Source: Natronorubrum sulfidifaciens JCM 14089 (GTDB taxonomy: Archaea > Halobacteriota > Halobacteria > Halobacteriales > Natrialbaceae). Taken from it: a stretch of DNA of 64,000 nucleotides. Each line of letters starts with the position of its first letter. The first letter of the stretch is position 1. The DNA lies in NCBI RefSeq assembly GCF_000337735.1, contig NZ_AOHX01000030.1, positions 1 to 64,000 on the forward strand, given 5' to 3'. A program made the translations under genes and the position numbers. The notes beneath the pieces are model-generated. The model was not told the origin of the DNA, did no database searches, and worked only from the letters and a program-made list of their open reading frames with translations. This document shows, one piece after another, positions 36,400 to 46,409 of the stretch.

Positions 36400-38160
36400 C
36401 TACAGCCGCGATTTGATCGTCTCGGCCGTCCGCTCACCAACGCCCGTAACGCTCTGGAGGTCCTCGAGGCTCGCCTCACGGACGTTCTCGACGCTGCCGA
36501 ACCGGCCCAGCAACCGCTTTCGCGTCTCGGGGCCGACACCGGGGACGTCGTCTAACACCGTCGACACCTCGTCGCGGATCGTCTGGTGGTACTGCACCGC
36601 AAAGCGGTGGGCCTCGTCACGCACCCGCTGGAGCAGATGCAAGTGGGGTGCATCACTCGGCCATGAAAACTGGCGGTTGGGCGTGATGACTCGCTCTTCG
36701 GCTTTCGCCAGCGCGATTGCGGGCACGTCCCAGCCCACCTCGGCCAGCGCCTCACGGGCGGCCTCGAGTTGCCCCTCGCCGCCGTCGATCAGCAACAGAT
36801 CGGGGTCGGGCCGGTCGTCTCGTTCCTCGACGGCGCGGCGAGCACGCCACTCGAGCAAGGCTCGCATGTTGTCGTAGTCGTCGTTCTGGTCAGTAAGTTT
36901 CTTCCGCCGGTAGTCGGTCGTCTCGGCGCTGCCCTCGACGAAGGTGACGTCGCTGCCGACCGCCGCGGTGCCCTGGGCGTGGCTCACATCGAACCCCTCG
37001 ATCCGGCGGGCTGCGTCGATCTCGAGGGCCTCGGCCAACAGGGCACACTCGTCGCGCCCGCCGACGTTCCGGCGGGCGTTTTTGAGCGCGAGATCGACGA
37101 GCGTGGCCTCCCGTCCCGCGCCGGGCACCCGAACCGAGACGCCTTCGGCCTCGAGCCATGCCGTGACCTCGTCGTCCCCGTGGCGTTCGGGCAAGAGCAG
37201 AGCGTCGGGCAGGTCGCGCTCGGCGTAGTACTGGACGATAAAGGCGGCGAGAACGGCTGAAACGCCGCTGTCTGCGTCGAGGGTTGCTCGATCCGTGTCC
37301 GCCCCCGGTGCCTCGAGTGTGTGTCGATCCCGGTCGACCAGTTTGCCCCGTTCGGAACGCAGTCGTGCGACGGTCGCGTCCTCGCCTTCGATGGCGACCC
37401 CAAGCACGTCGACGCTGCGCTCGTCGCCAACGGACTGAACCGCCTCGCCACCCGCGCCGTGGAAGGCTTCGACGGTCTCGAGTCGGTCCCGGCGATTCGC
37501 CGCCCGCTCGAAGCGCTGGTCCTGTGCGGCGGCCTCCATCTCCCGACGGAGTGGGTCGGCGAGGATTCCGGTCTCACCCTCGAGGAAGCGCTTGACGGCA
37601 GTCACGTCCTCGGCGTAGCTCTCGAGGTCGATCTCTCGCGTGCAGGGGGCCGTACAGAGCCCCATCTCGTAGTCCAGACAGGGGCGATCGCGACCCGCGT
37701 ACTTGTGATCCGAACAGCCGCGGATGCCGTAGGTTTCCCGCAGTGCTTTCACGACGGTCTCGACCTGCCCTTTGTTCGTGTACGGGCCGAAGACGGTCGC
37801 GGATTCTGCGGGATCGCGAGTGATCTCGATCCGTGGCGCTTCGTGGGCCGTCAACTGGACCATCGGATACGACTTGTCGTCTTTGAGCCGGACGTTGTAC
37901 CGAGGCTGGTGGCGCTTGATCAGGTTGGCCTCGAGCAACAGCGCCTGCGTCTCGGTGTCGGTAACGGCGATCTCAATCTCGTCGGCGCGGTCGACCATGC
38001 GCCCGATCCGGGCGCTCCGCGGGTCGGCGTAGGAGCGCACCCGACTGCGCAGGTCGACGGCTTTCCCGACGTAGAGCGTCGTCCCGTCGGCCTGAAACTG
38101 GTAGACCCCCGGCTCACGCGGCAGCGACCCGGCTCGCTCGCGAACCCCGTCGGCGTTCAT
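36400..38160 (-). CDS. uvrC: UvrABC excinuclease subunit C
   Basis: UvrC makes the 3' and 5' nicks around damaged DNA. The 586-residue protein has the N-terminal GIY-YIG nuclease (EPGVYQFQ...TLYVGKA, residues 15-95), the Cys-containing [24 protein letters not shown] region, a UVR motif (about 195-230), the RNase H-like endonuclease ([13 protein letters not shown], about 375, and [10 protein letters not shown]) and C-terminal tandem HhH (residues 530-585). It works with the uvrB product at 29-31 kb. Confidence 0.96.
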   Translation of the reverse strand: MNADGVRERAGSLPREPGVYQFQADGTTLYVGKAVDLRSRVRSYADPRSARIGRMVDRADEIEIAVTDTETQALLLEANLIKRHQPRYNVRLKDDKSYPMVQLTAHEAPRIEITRDPAESATVFGPYTNKGQVETVVKALRETYGIRGCSDHKYAGRDRPCLDYEMGLCTAPCTREIDLESYAEDVTAVKRFLEGETGILADPLRREMEAAAQDQRFERAANRRDRLETVEAFHGAGGEAVQSVGDERSVDVLGVAIEGEDATVARLRSERGKLVDRDRHTLEAPGADTDRATLDADSGVSAVLAAFIVQYYAERDLPDALLLPERHGDDEVTAWLEAEGVSVRVPGAGREATLVDLALKNARRNVGGRDECALLAEALEIDAARRIEGFDVSHAQGTAAVGSDVTFVEGSAETTDYRRKKLTDQNDDYDNMRALLEWRARRAVEERDDRPDPDLLLIDGGEGQLEAAREALAEVGWDVPAIALAKAEERVITPNRQFSWPSDAPHLHLLQRVRDEAHRFAVQYHQTIRDEVSTVLDDVPGVGPETRKRLLGRFGSVENVREASLEDLQSVTGVGERTAETIKSRL

Positions 38161-38186
38161 CGGCGACCCTAGGGTCGCGAGAAGTT

Positions 38187-38822
38187 TCAGCCTGACTCCT
38201 CGGCGTCGGCCGTCGGCTCACCGTCGGGTGCGGCGTCAGCGGCTGGGGCCATCGGCGACGGCCCGATCGCCTCCTCAAGCGTTTCCGGTCGGCCAGCCTC
38301 GAGATCGGCGTCAGTGACCGGAATCGCGATGTCGTCGTCGCCGCTGATTCGGATCACGAGCTGGCGTGAGCGCGATCGAACGTAGCGGGCGAACGAGACG
38401 GTGGCGACGAGCACCAAGCCGACGGCAGCCGCAAGCAGGGAGAGGTCGAAGACGGTCAGCAGCGTTTCGACGACCTCGAGGACGCTCGCAGCGATCCCCG
38501 AGAGGCCGCCGTCCTCGAGGGAAACGCCGCCGACGACGGCGGCCAAACTGGTTGTCGTCGTCACCACGAGCAGGCCAGTACCGAGAAACAGCAAGCCCGT
38601 CATCCAGAACAGATGTCTCGGTTCGCTCTCGACGTCGACGGAGACTCGAGTGACGGTCGGCCGGTCGGCGTGGCGGTAGTTCGACCCGCCGCTCTCGTTC
38701 CGAAAGACGAGTAGTCGCTGGTTCGTGACGACGACTGTCGCGGCCTCGAGGGCGACGCGTTGCCGTTCGCGCTCGCCTTCGAACAACAACTCGTCGACGT
38801 GTTCGCTCCAAGAACCGCTCAT
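38187..38822 (-). CDS. Two-helix membrane protein of unknown function
   Basis: The 211-residue product has an N-terminal cytoplasmic region with a PH-like/YdbT-type pattern ([15 protein letters not shown]), two hydrophobic segments (about residues 75-95 and 125-145), and a C-terminal acidic Pro/Ala tail. It resembles PH-domain membrane proteins of haloarchaea without known role. It lies 26 bp from the uvrC start on the same strand, so they could be co-transcribed. Confidence 0.65.
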   Translation of the reverse strand: MSGSWSEHVDELLFEGERERQRVALEAATVVVTNQRLLVFRNESGGSNYRHADRPTVTRVSVDVESEPRHLFWMTGLLFLGTGLLVVTTTTSLAAVVGGVSLEDGGLSGIAASVLEVVETLLTVFDLSLLAAAVGLVLVATVSFARYVRSRSRQLVIRISGDDDIAIPVTDADLEAGRPETLEEAIGPSPMAPAADAAPDGEPTADAEESG

Positions 38823-38926
38823 CGGGAGCGAGATTCGTCGTCACACCGCAAGTAGCTCGCGGCGACCGTCACGGACTGCGAACGTGACACGGTACATTCT
38901 CGGTCGTCGATCCACAAGGGCCGGCT

Positions 38927-39196
38927 ATGAGTGACTCGACGGTGCAGTGCTGGCTCGTCGAACGCGAGTTCGGCGACCGTGACTTCGTGACGATCGTGTA
39001 TGCGACGCCCGACGGCTCACGCTACCAACAACGACAGCGCTCGTCGACGGCGCTGCGAACCGGGACGGCGGTCACCGCAGCCACGGAGATTCCCGAAGCC
39101 GACCTCGAGCCAGTAACCGACGAGGAGCGACGAACTCGATACGCCAACGAGGTCGAGCGAACCGCCGAGCGGTACGATCCGGACGATCCGATCTAG
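38927..39196 (+). CDS. Small conserved haloarchaeal protein
   Basis: The 89-residue acidic protein (MSDSTVQCWLVEREFG...) has beta-like strands in the first half (FVTIVYATPDGSRY) and a helical C-terminus. No signal peptide or known motif. It lies just upstream of the ABC exporter genes and could be part of that locus. Confidence 0.6.
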   Translation: MSDSTVQCWLVEREFGDRDFVTIVYATPDGSRYQQRQRSSTALRTGTAVTAATEIPEADLEPVTDEERRTRYANEVERTAERYDPDDPI

Positions 39197-39218
39197 CCGA
39201 GAGACGTTTATTCCTCAG

Positions 39219-39234
39219 AATATAATCGAATATT
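39219..39234. promoter_or_regulatory. AT-rich palindrome upstream of the ABC promoter
   Basis: AATAT-AATCGA-ATATT is an inverted repeat (39219-39234) sitting about 25 bp upstream of the likely TATA element TCTTATC (39254-39260), which itself is 28 nt from ATG 39285. It is a candidate binding site; chance is possible in an AT-rich gap. Confidence 0.3.
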
Positions 39235-39284
39235 ATCGGTTCGAAGTAACAACTCTTATCGGCGAACGCCATGACCACACAGCT

Positions 39285-40217
39285 ATGCCAGCTATCAGCG
39301 TCGATACGCTGACCAAATCCTATGGGCAGACGCTCGCGCTCTCAGACCTCTCTTTCGAGGTCGAGGAGGGCGAAGTGTTCGGCTTTCTTGGTCCCAACGG
39401 CGCCGGCAAGTCGACGACGATCAACGTGCTCCTTGATTTCATCCGGCCGACTGCCGGGCACGTGGACGTACTCGAACTCGACGCCCAAACCCACAGCCGT
39501 GAGATCCGCTCGCGGACCGGTGTCCTCCCCGAGGGCGTCGAGACGTACGACCGGCTGACGGCCCGCCAACACCTCGAGTTCGCCATCGACTCGAAAGGGG
39601 CCGACGACGACCCCGAAAAACTGCTCGAGCGCGTCGGGCTTCACGATGCAATCGACAAAAAAGCCGGCGGCTACTCGAAAGGGATGTCCCAGCGGCTCAT
39701 GCTCGCGATGGCGCTGGTCGGCGAACCCGAACTGCTGATTCTGGACGAACCCTCCACCGGCCTCGACCCCAACGGCGCTCGCGAGATGCGCGAGATCGTC
39801 CGCGAGGAGAGCGCCCGCGGCGCAACGGTGTTCTTCTCGAGTCACATTATGGAACAGGTCGAGGCGGTCTGTGATCGGGTCGGCATTCTGCGCGACGGCG
39901 AGATGGTCGCCATCGACACCGTCGCCGGACTGCGCGACTCCGTCGGCGGCGGCACGAGTCTCCGAGTCACAGTCGACCGGATCGACGACGACGCGCTCCA
40001 GGCAGTGCGCTCGCTTCCCGACGTCGGCAGCGCCACCGTCGAGGGTCAGACCCCGCCGACGCTGATCGTTCAGGTCGATGGCTCGAAGACCGCAGTCCTG
40101 AGCACGCTCGAGGACCACGGTATCGAGGTGCAAGACTTTGCAACGCGTGAGGCCTCGCTCGAGGACGTCTTCCAGTCATACACGACGGACACCGGGACGG
40201 GGGTGGAAGCGCGATGA
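39285..40217 (+). CDS. ABC transporter ATP-binding protein
   Basis: The 310-residue ATPase has Walker A GPNGAGKSTT (about residues 37-46), the signature YSKGMSQRL, Walker B LLILDEPSTGLDPNGA and a C-terminal extension (about 220-310) typical of ABC-2 type exporters that move drugs, lipids or proteins. Its TGA overlaps the permease ATG by four bases (ATGA), so they are translationally coupled. The cargo is unknown. Confidence 0.93.
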   Translation: MPAISVDTLTKSYGQTLALSDLSFEVEEGEVFGFLGPNGAGKSTTINVLLDFIRPTAGHVDVLELDAQTHSREIRSRTGVLPEGVETYDRLTARQHLEFAIDSKGADDDPEKLLERVGLHDAIDKKAGGYSKGMSQRLMLAMALVGEPELLILDEPSTGLDPNGAREMREIVREESARGATVFFSSHIMEQVEAVCDRVGILRDGEMVAIDTVAGLRDSVGGGTSLRVTVDRIDDDALQAVRSLPDVGSATVEGQTPPTLIVQVDGSKTAVLSTLEDHGIEVQDFATREASLEDVFQSYTTDTGTGVEAR

Positions 40218-41188
40218 GCACCGACACGGCGACCGGGAGCGGGGAGACGACCGCGCCCTCGAGTTCGATTAACCTCGAGAGCGTCCGTGCAGTGGCGAAA
40301 AAAGACTTTCAGGACGCGGTTCGCTCGTGGATGTTCTGGGGGCTGAGCGTCTTCTTTTTCGTCCTGTTGGTCGCGGTCACGGGGACGATTTCGTACTTCG
40401 GCGAAGAGATTGCCCAGCAGGGTGCGACGACGGAGGCGCTGGTGCTGTTCGTCAGCCAGATCACACGGCTCGTGATCCCGCTGATCGCATTGATACTGGG
40501 CTGGAAAGCGATCGCCGGCGAGCGCGAGACAGGGAGCATCAAGATCCTGCTCTCGCTGCCCCACTCCCGGAAGGACGTCCTGCTCGGGAAACTGCTCGGC
40601 CGCTCGGCCGTCCTCTCGGTCTCGTTGATCGTCGGATTCGCCCTCGCCGCCGTCGTCGTCGCGGCACTGCTCGGGAGTTTCGATATCGTTGACTACGTGG
40701 CCCTGCTCGTGATGGCGATCATCTACGGCCTCGCCTACACGAGCATCGCCGTCGCGCTATCGTCGATCACGCGGTCGACGACGATCGCCGGCGCGGCGAT
40801 GTTCGGCGTCTTCATCCTGTTTTACATCGTCTGGAACGCGATCCAGACCGTCTTCCAACTCCTGATGAACCGTGGGACGATCGACGGGGTCAGCTACACG
40901 CAAGAAGTCCCCGCTGCAGACGGCACGACACAGCAGATGACGATGGAACGATTGCCTGACTGGGTGTTGTTCATCAATACGATCGATCCGGGCAACGCCT
41001 TCCAGAACGCGATCACAGTCCTCAGTTCGAGCGGCAGCAGCGAACTCGGAACGTCGTTCCCCGAGGTGTGGTTCGCCAACGGCGTGCCGTTCTACCTCGA
41101 GAACTGGTTCTCCTTTATTATCCTCCTGCTCTGGATCGTCGTCCCGATGGCCATCGCGCTCTACCGGTTCGACCGCGTCGACCTCTAG
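40214..41188 (+). CDS. ABC-2 family permease
   Basis: The 324-residue protein has about six transmembrane helices (first at residues 35-55, last at 298-318) and a large extracytoplasmic loop (about 220-285), with ETGSIKILLSLPHSRKDVLLGK near the coupling helix as in NosY/ABC-2 permeases. It forms the membrane part of the exporter with the ATPase upstream. An acidic, Ser/Thr-rich N-terminal tail precedes helix 1. Confidence 0.9.
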   Translation: MSTDTATGSGETTAPSSSINLESVRAVAKKDFQDAVRSWMFWGLSVFFFVLLVAVTGTISYFGEEIAQQGATTEALVLFVSQITRLVIPLIALILGWKAIAGERETGSIKILLSLPHSRKDVLLGKLLGRSAVLSVSLIVGFALAAVVVAALLGSFDIVDYVALLVMAIIYGLAYTSIAVALSSITRSTTIAGAAMFGVFILFYIVWNAIQTVFQLLMNRGTIDGVSYTQEVPAADGTTQQMTMERLPDWVLFINTIDPGNAFQNAITVLSSSGSSELGTSFPEVWFANGVPFYLENWFSFIILLLWIVVPMAIALYRFDRVDL

Positions 41189-41289
41189 ACGACGGTTCAG
41201 TTCTCGGTCTCGAGTCACCCCATCAGCAGCGAGGACACTCCCTGAGAATAGGCCGTTCGTTTAGGTATCGGCCGGTCGTACTCGAGGCA

Positions 41290-42255
41290 ATGACCGACTG
41301 CATCTTTTATGGCGGCAAAGGCGGCGTCGGGAAGACGACCTGTGCGGCGGCGACCGGCGTTCGACTCGCCGAATCGGGCCGAAAGACGCTGGTCGTCTCG
41401 ACCGATCCCGCCCACTCGCTGTCGGACTCGCTCGAGGTCGACCTCGGAAGCGAGCCACAGCGACTCGAGGTCGGCGGGGAGGGCGAGGCGGACGGGCTGT
41501 GGGCCGTCGAAATCGATCCCGAGACACAGCAAGAACGATACGAGAGGTTGGCACGGGCGTTAGCCAAGGATCTCCGTAGCGCCGGTATCAGACTCGGCGA
41601 CGAGGAGGTCGAGCGGATCTTCGCCTCGGGCGCGCCCGCGGGCAGCGACGAACTCGCGGCGCTGGATTTACTCGTCGAGTACGTCGACTCGGACGAGTGG
41701 GACACCGTCGTCTTCGACACCGCACCGACGGGCCACACCCTCCGGCTGTTCGACATGCCCGACGCGATCGGCCCGGCACTCGAGACGCTCCAGTCACTTC
41801 GCGGGCAGGCCCAGCGGATCGGCACCGCGGCCAAGTCGGCGGTGTTCGGGCCGATGTCGATGATGACCGGCCGCAGCGACGACGAAGAGGAGAGCCTCGA
41901 GGCGTTTCAGGCTCGCCTCGAGCGCGCTCGGGAGCTGCTCGTCGATCCCGAACGGACCGAGTTTCGCGTCGTGCTCATCCCCGAGAAGATGGCCATCGCC
42001 GAATCCGAACGCCTCGCCGAGACCCTCCGTCAGAACGGCGTTCGCGTCGACCAGCTCGTCGTCAATCAGGTGCTCGAGGACCCCGACGACGACTGTTCGC
42101 GCTGTCAGTCCCGCCACGAGCGCCACGAGAAACGGCTCGCAGAGATCCGAGAGACGTTCCCCGGCCTCGAGGTCGTCACCCTGCCCGAACGGGAGGGAGA
42201 GGTACAGGGCCTCGAGGCAGTACAGTCGGTCGCCGACGAGTTTCCGGTGGCATAG
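41290..42255 (+). CDS. Get3/ArsA-family ATPase
   Basis: The 321-residue ATPase begins with the deviant Walker A GGKGGVGKTT (residues 8-17) and has switch I DPAHSLSDSL and switch II DTAPTGHTLRL. A CxxC pair in DDDCSRCQSRHERHEKRL (near residue 260) matches the zinc site that dimerises Get3, the chaperone of tail-anchored membrane proteins. It lacks ArsA's duplicated ATPase half, and no arsenic genes lie nearby. Get3-like function is more likely than arsenite export. A TATA-like TTTAGG lies 28 nt upstream of ATG 41290. Confidence 0.88.
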   Translation: MTDCIFYGGKGGVGKTTCAAATGVRLAESGRKTLVVSTDPAHSLSDSLEVDLGSEPQRLEVGGEGEADGLWAVEIDPETQQERYERLARALAKDLRSAGIRLGDEEVERIFASGAPAGSDELAALDLLVEYVDSDEWDTVVFDTAPTGHTLRLFDMPDAIGPALETLQSLRGQAQRIGTAAKSAVFGPMSMMTGRSDDEEESLEAFQARLERARELLVDPERTEFRVVLIPEKMAIAESERLAETLRQNGVRVDQLVVNQVLEDPDDDCSRCQSRHERHEKRLAEIRETFPGLEVVTLPEREGEVQGLEAVQSVADEFPVA

Positions 42256-42356
42256 CGTAGCGATTCCCGCGCTCTGCCTCGAGGTTCGCGTGTGCATCTC
42301 ACGCTTTCTTTCCACGAATCGGTCAGGCTAAGTATCCGTATCCGCTTTCACCGGAA

Positions 42357-43547
42357 GTGTTGGGAACGTCGTTGATGCGCTGGCGCTATCGAGACACCGT
42401 CCTCGCGCTGTGTACGCTCGCCTTCTTCGTCACGATGGTGGGGAGATTAGCGATCAGTCCGGTCCTTCCCGAAATCGTCGACACGTTCGGCGTCTCGAAC
42501 GCGGTCGTCGGACTCTCACTGACTGGAATGTGGCTCGCCTACGGGCTCTCCCAGTACCCAAGCGGCGTCCTCGCGGATCGGTACGGCGAGCGGCTGGTCA
42601 TCCTCGTCGCCGTCGGTGGCTCGGCGCTTGCCGCACTGGCCGTGGCGGTCGCGCCCATGTTCGCGGTGTTCTTTCTCGCGACGATCCTGCTCGGCGCGGT
42701 TGCAGGGCTCCATTACAGCGTTGCGACGACGCTGCTGGCCCGCACCTACGACAACGTCGGCACTGCGATCGGCATCCACAACTCCGGGGCGACGGTCGCC
42801 GGGTTGCTTACCCCTGTCGTCGTCGCCTGGGTCGCGGTCCGCTTCGGGTGGCGAGCGGCCATCGCCGTCGTCGCGCTGGTGGGGATTCCGTCGGCAGTAC
42901 TGTTCGCCTGGAAGGTTCGCCCGACCGAGCCTCGCCGCCCGAAGACGCCGCTTCGAGACCGCTTCCAGCTCGGGCCGATCAGTGAGTTGCTTAGCCGGCC
43001 ACCGATCGCGTTCGCACTCGGGATCGCCATCGTCGGCGAGTTCGCCTGGCAGGGGACCGCCTCGTTCCTGCCGACGTTTCTCATCGAACACCGCGACCTG
43101 TCGACGACGCTTGCGGGGACGTTCTTTTCGGTGTATTTCGTCGTGCAGGGCGTTGCCCAAATCGGTGTCGGAGCCGTCTCCGATCGGATTGGCCGAGACC
43201 GCGCGCTCGCCGGCTGTATGCTCGCCGGTGTCGTCGGATTCGGGCTCCTCATCACGGCGGCTGGCCTCCCGTCGATCGCCGTCGGCGTCACGCTCGTCGG
43301 GATCGCCATGAGCTTCGGCTCGGCGCTCATGCCTCGTTTCCTCCGTGAACTCTCCGCCGAGGAGCAAAACGCCGGCTTCGGCCTCATTCGGACCGTCTAC
43401 ATGATCGTCGCCTCGCTTGGCTCCGTCGTCGTCGGGCTGCTCGCGGACCTGTTCGGCTGGACGATCGCCTTCGGCTTTCTCGGCGCGTCACTGGCTGTCA
43501 TCGTGCTCGCGCTCGCGATCAACTCGGCGTTCAAACTCGGCTACTGA
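42357..43547 (+). CDS. MFS transporter
   Basis: The 396-residue permease has about 12 helices in two six-helix halves, with the MFS signature GVLADRYGER after helix 2 and GAVSDRIGRDRALAG in the second half. It exchanges or exports a small solute of unknown identity. GTG 42357 is 25 nt from a TATA-like TAAGTATCC, supporting a leaderless GTG start; ATG 42375, six codons later, is the alternative. Confidence 0.88.
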   Translation: MLGTSLMRWRYRDTVLALCTLAFFVTMVGRLAISPVLPEIVDTFGVSNAVVGLSLTGMWLAYGLSQYPSGVLADRYGERLVILVAVGGSALAALAVAVAPMFAVFFLATILLGAVAGLHYSVATTLLARTYDNVGTAIGIHNSGATVAGLLTPVVVAWVAVRFGWRAAIAVVALVGIPSAVLFAWKVRPTEPRRPKTPLRDRFQLGPISELLSRPPIAFALGIAIVGEFAWQGTASFLPTFLIEHRDLSTTLAGTFFSVYFVVQGVAQIGVGAVSDRIGRDRALAGCMLAGVVGFGLLITAAGLPSIAVGVTLVGIAMSFGSALMPRFLRELSAEEQNAGFGLIRTVYMIVASLGSVVVGLLADLFGWTIAFGFLGASLAVIVLALAINSAFKLGY

Positions 43548-43580
43548 CCTCGAGGACCGGGCCGGCTGACTCAGCCGAAC

Positions 43581-45665
43581 TTACTCGAGGTCGATGCCCT
43601 GGTCCTCGAGCAACTCGCGAAACTCGTCCTCGTCGATAATCGGTACGTCGTTCGCCGCCGCGTCGTCGCGTTTCGTCTGGCCGGGGTTCTCGCCGACGAC
43701 GAGATAATCGGTGTTTCCCGAGACGCTACCCGTTGCGTTCGCGCCGTGGGCTTCGACGATGTCCTGGGCCTCGCCTCGAGTGATGCCCTCGAGCGAGCCC
43801 GTAAAGACGAACGTCAGTCCCTCGAGGGCGTCGCCGCCGCGCTCGAGGGCAGATTCCTGTGGCGAGACGTGTTCGAGCAACTCGTCGACGGCCGCGGCGT
43901 TGGCCTCGCTCGCGAAGAAGTCGTGGATCTGCCCCGCGACGGTCTCGCCGACGTCGTCGACGCCCTCGAGTCGTTCGGGGTCGGTTTCGGCGGCCTCGCG
44001 GACGGCCTCGAATTTGTCGAACTCGCGGGCGAGTTCGCGAGCCGTCGTCGGGCCGACGTGAGGGATCCCCAGCGCGGAGAGAAAGTCCGCGAGCGGTGGC
44101 TCGCGGCTGGCCTCGATCTCTGACAGGAGGTTCTCGGCGCTGGTTTCGCCCCAGCCTTCGAGTGCAGTGAGCTCGTCGCGCTCGAGTTCGTAGAGGGCCG
44201 CGACGGACTCGAGCAAGCCCGCAGCCACGAGCTGGCGGACGCTCTTCTCGCCGAGGCCCTCGAGGTCGAGGCCGTCGTCGCCCGCGTAGTACTCGATCGA
44301 GCGCCGACGCTGGGCGTCACACGCCAGCCCGCCGGTACAGAACGCCATCGGCCCGTCGCGTTCGATAGCGCTGTCACAGACGGGACAGTGCTCCGGGAGG
44401 TCGTAATGGCCCTCGCTGTCTTTCTCGACGATCGCCTCGACGTAGGGGATGACGTCGCCGGCCCGCTGGACGCGGACGGTGTCGCCGACGTTGACGTTCT
44501 TTTCGGCGATCTCTTCGGGGTTGTGGAGGCTGGCCCGCGAGACCGTCACGCCGCCGACGTCGACCGGCTCGAGCAAAGCCACAGGTGTCACTCGCCCCGT
44601 CCGCCCGATCTGGACCGCCACATCGGCGATCGGCGTGATCTCCGCGCGGGCGGGGAACTTGTAGGCGTACGCGTAGCGGTCGTGGCGTGCCGTCCGACCC
44701 AGCTCCTCGCGGGCCTCGCGGTCGTCGACCTTGATCACGGTGCCGTCGATCTCGTAGTTCAGCTCGTCCCGGACCTCGAGCATGCGGTCGCGGTAGTCGA
44801 TGGCGTCGTCGATCGAGTCGACGACCTCGACGCGGTCGTTGACTCGCAGCCCGAACTCGGGAAAACGCTCGAGTTCCTTGCGATGGCTGTCTTCCAACTC
44901 GCTCGCCTCGAGCACGTCGAAGAAGAAGACCTCGAGCGGGCGGTCGGCGACGATACTCGGATCGAGTTGGCGGATCGTCCCAGCAGTCGCGTTTCGGGGG
45001 TTCGCAAACGGCTCCTCGCCGCGTTCGATGCGCTCGCGGTTGTGGGCCTGAAAGGCGTCTTTCGGCATGTAGACCTCGCCTCGGACGGCGAGGAAGTCGG
45101 GATGGTCGCCGTGGAGTCGTTGCGGGACCGAGCCGATGGTTCGGGCGTTTCGGGTGACGTCGTCGCCCTCGCGGCCGTCGCCGCGGGTAACGGCACGCTC
45201 GAGCGAGCCGTCTTCGTAGACGAACGCCATCGAGACGCCGTCGAACTTGGGCTCGCAAACGTAGTCGACCGCCCCGACCTCGCGGCGAACGCGGTCGTCG
45301 AACTCCCGGACGTCTTCGGGCTCGCCGCTGGCATCGATCGACAGCATCGGCGCGACGTGTTCGACCGTCTCGAACGCCTCGAGCGGTTCGCCGCCGACGC
45401 TTCGCGTGGGGCTGTCGGGATGGGCAAGGTCGAAGGCATCCTCGAGATCCTGCAGCCGCGTAAAGAGCGCGTCGTAGGTTCGATCGGCGATGATCGGGTC
45501 GTTCTCGACGTAGTATCGACGGTCGTGTTCGCGGATGGCCTCGCGGAGGCGTTCGACCTGTTCGCGGGCGTCTTCCTCGGAGAGGTCCTCGAGCGGCTCG
45601 AACTCGGTCGGCGGAGTCCGGAGATACGGGTTGTCTTCGTCTACGGTCGCGTCGCCAGCGGGCAT
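43581..45665 (-). CDS. ligA: NAD-dependent DNA ligase
   Basis: LigA seals nicks using NAD+. The 694-residue protein has the N-terminal Ia domain (RYYVENDPIIADRTYD), the adenylated Lys in CEPKFDGVSM (about residue 125), the OB fold, a four-Cys zinc finger (CPVCDSA...CTGGLACD), HhH repeats and a C-terminal BRCT (about 615-694). LigA is a bacterial gene; haloarchaea acquired it by transfer and usually keep an ATP-dependent ligase too. ATG 45665 (MPAGDATVDED) is chosen over 16 codons upstream. Confidence 0.97.
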   Translation of the reverse strand: MPAGDATVDEDNPYLRTPPTEFEPLEDLSEEDAREQVERLREAIREHDRRYYVENDPIIADRTYDALFTRLQDLEDAFDLAHPDSPTRSVGGEPLEAFETVEHVAPMLSIDASGEPEDVREFDDRVRREVGAVDYVCEPKFDGVSMAFVYEDGSLERAVTRGDGREGDDVTRNARTIGSVPQRLHGDHPDFLAVRGEVYMPKDAFQAHNRERIERGEEPFANPRNATAGTIRQLDPSIVADRPLEVFFFDVLEASELEDSHRKELERFPEFGLRVNDRVEVVDSIDDAIDYRDRMLEVRDELNYEIDGTVIKVDDREAREELGRTARHDRYAYAYKFPARAEITPIADVAVQIGRTGRVTPVALLEPVDVGGVTVSRASLHNPEEIAEKNVNVGDTVRVQRAGDVIPYVEAIVEKDSEGHYDLPEHCPVCDSAIERDGPMAFCTGGLACDAQRRRSIEYYAGDDGLDLEGLGEKSVRQLVAAGLLESVAALYELERDELTALEGWGETSAENLLSEIEASREPPLADFLSALGIPHVGPTTARELAREFDKFEAVREAAETDPERLEGVDDVGETVAGQIHDFFASEANAAAVDELLEHVSPQESALERGGDALEGLTFVFTGSLEGITRGEAQDIVEAHGANATGSVSGNTDYLVVGENPGQTKRDDAAANDVPIIDEDEFRELLEDQGIDLE

Positions 45666-45815
45666 TCGTGCTCGAGGGTTTCGTCCCGGGCCCGTTAACA
45701 GTACTGCAGTCACCCGACCCGTTCGGGACGGTTGTCTCGAGCGTCGAAGCGACCTGGCGATCGGGGCCGCGAAATCGACTCGGAACTTCGACCCGCGGAT
45801 GGCGTCATGAGTGCC

Positions 45816-46196
45816 TTATCCCCACGGGCTGTCGCCGAGTTCGGCGCGAACCATCGGCCCGACCGCAACGCGACAGTCAGCTTGCGCCATGGCGATACAC
45901 AACAGGACGTAGCCGTCCGCTCGCTCGTGCTCTGTCAGGGCCTCGGGCTGGCGTCGGTAGTCAAACGCCGCGGCGGCGTCGATCGACCCGCTCTCTTCCG
46001 ACGGTTCAGCGTCGGAGTCATCCTCGTCGACCGAGCGGAGTCGGCCCACACAGGTCGTACAGGTCCCTTTTCGGCAGTCGTAGGGCAACCGAACGCCATC
46101 CCGCAGGGCCGCCTCGAGCACCGTCTCCCGAGGCTCGACCGCAACGGTATCACGTCGGCCGTCCGGCCACTCCAGTGTCACGTCGTGGCCCGTCAT
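45816..46196 (-). CDS. 2Fe-2S ferredoxin-like protein
   Basis: This 126-residue protein has the plant-type ferredoxin cluster ligands CRKGTCTTC (Cx4CxxC, near residues 40-48) and a distal Cys in LLCIAMAQADC. An acidic insertion (about residues 55-90) separates the core from the fourth Cys. It transfers single electrons to an unknown partner. ATG 46196 removes a 35-codon extension without conservation. It lies between ligA and the divergent rio1. Confidence 0.85.
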   Translation of the reverse strand: MTGHDVTLEWPDGRRDTVAVEPRETVLEAALRDGVRLPYDCRKGTCTTCVGRLRSVDEDDSDAEPSEESGSIDAAAAFDYRRQPEALTEHERADGYVLLCIAMAQADCRVAVGPMVRAELGDSPWG

Positions 46197-46409
46197 CGCC
46201 GGGCCCTCGTTCGCGGTCGTTCGTACAGAGGCGTCATACCCGAATGAGGACGGACAGCGAGAAAAGGCTGTGCGCGCCGCCGACTCGAGCGAGCGAGTCA
46301 TCGATCAGCACACCGTGGACCGGTCCGAACCAGTCTCCCGGATGAACGGTCCAGTCGTCGGTGAACGATACCCAGCACTTTACCCGTCAGAGCGAGTACG
46401 AACGGGTAG

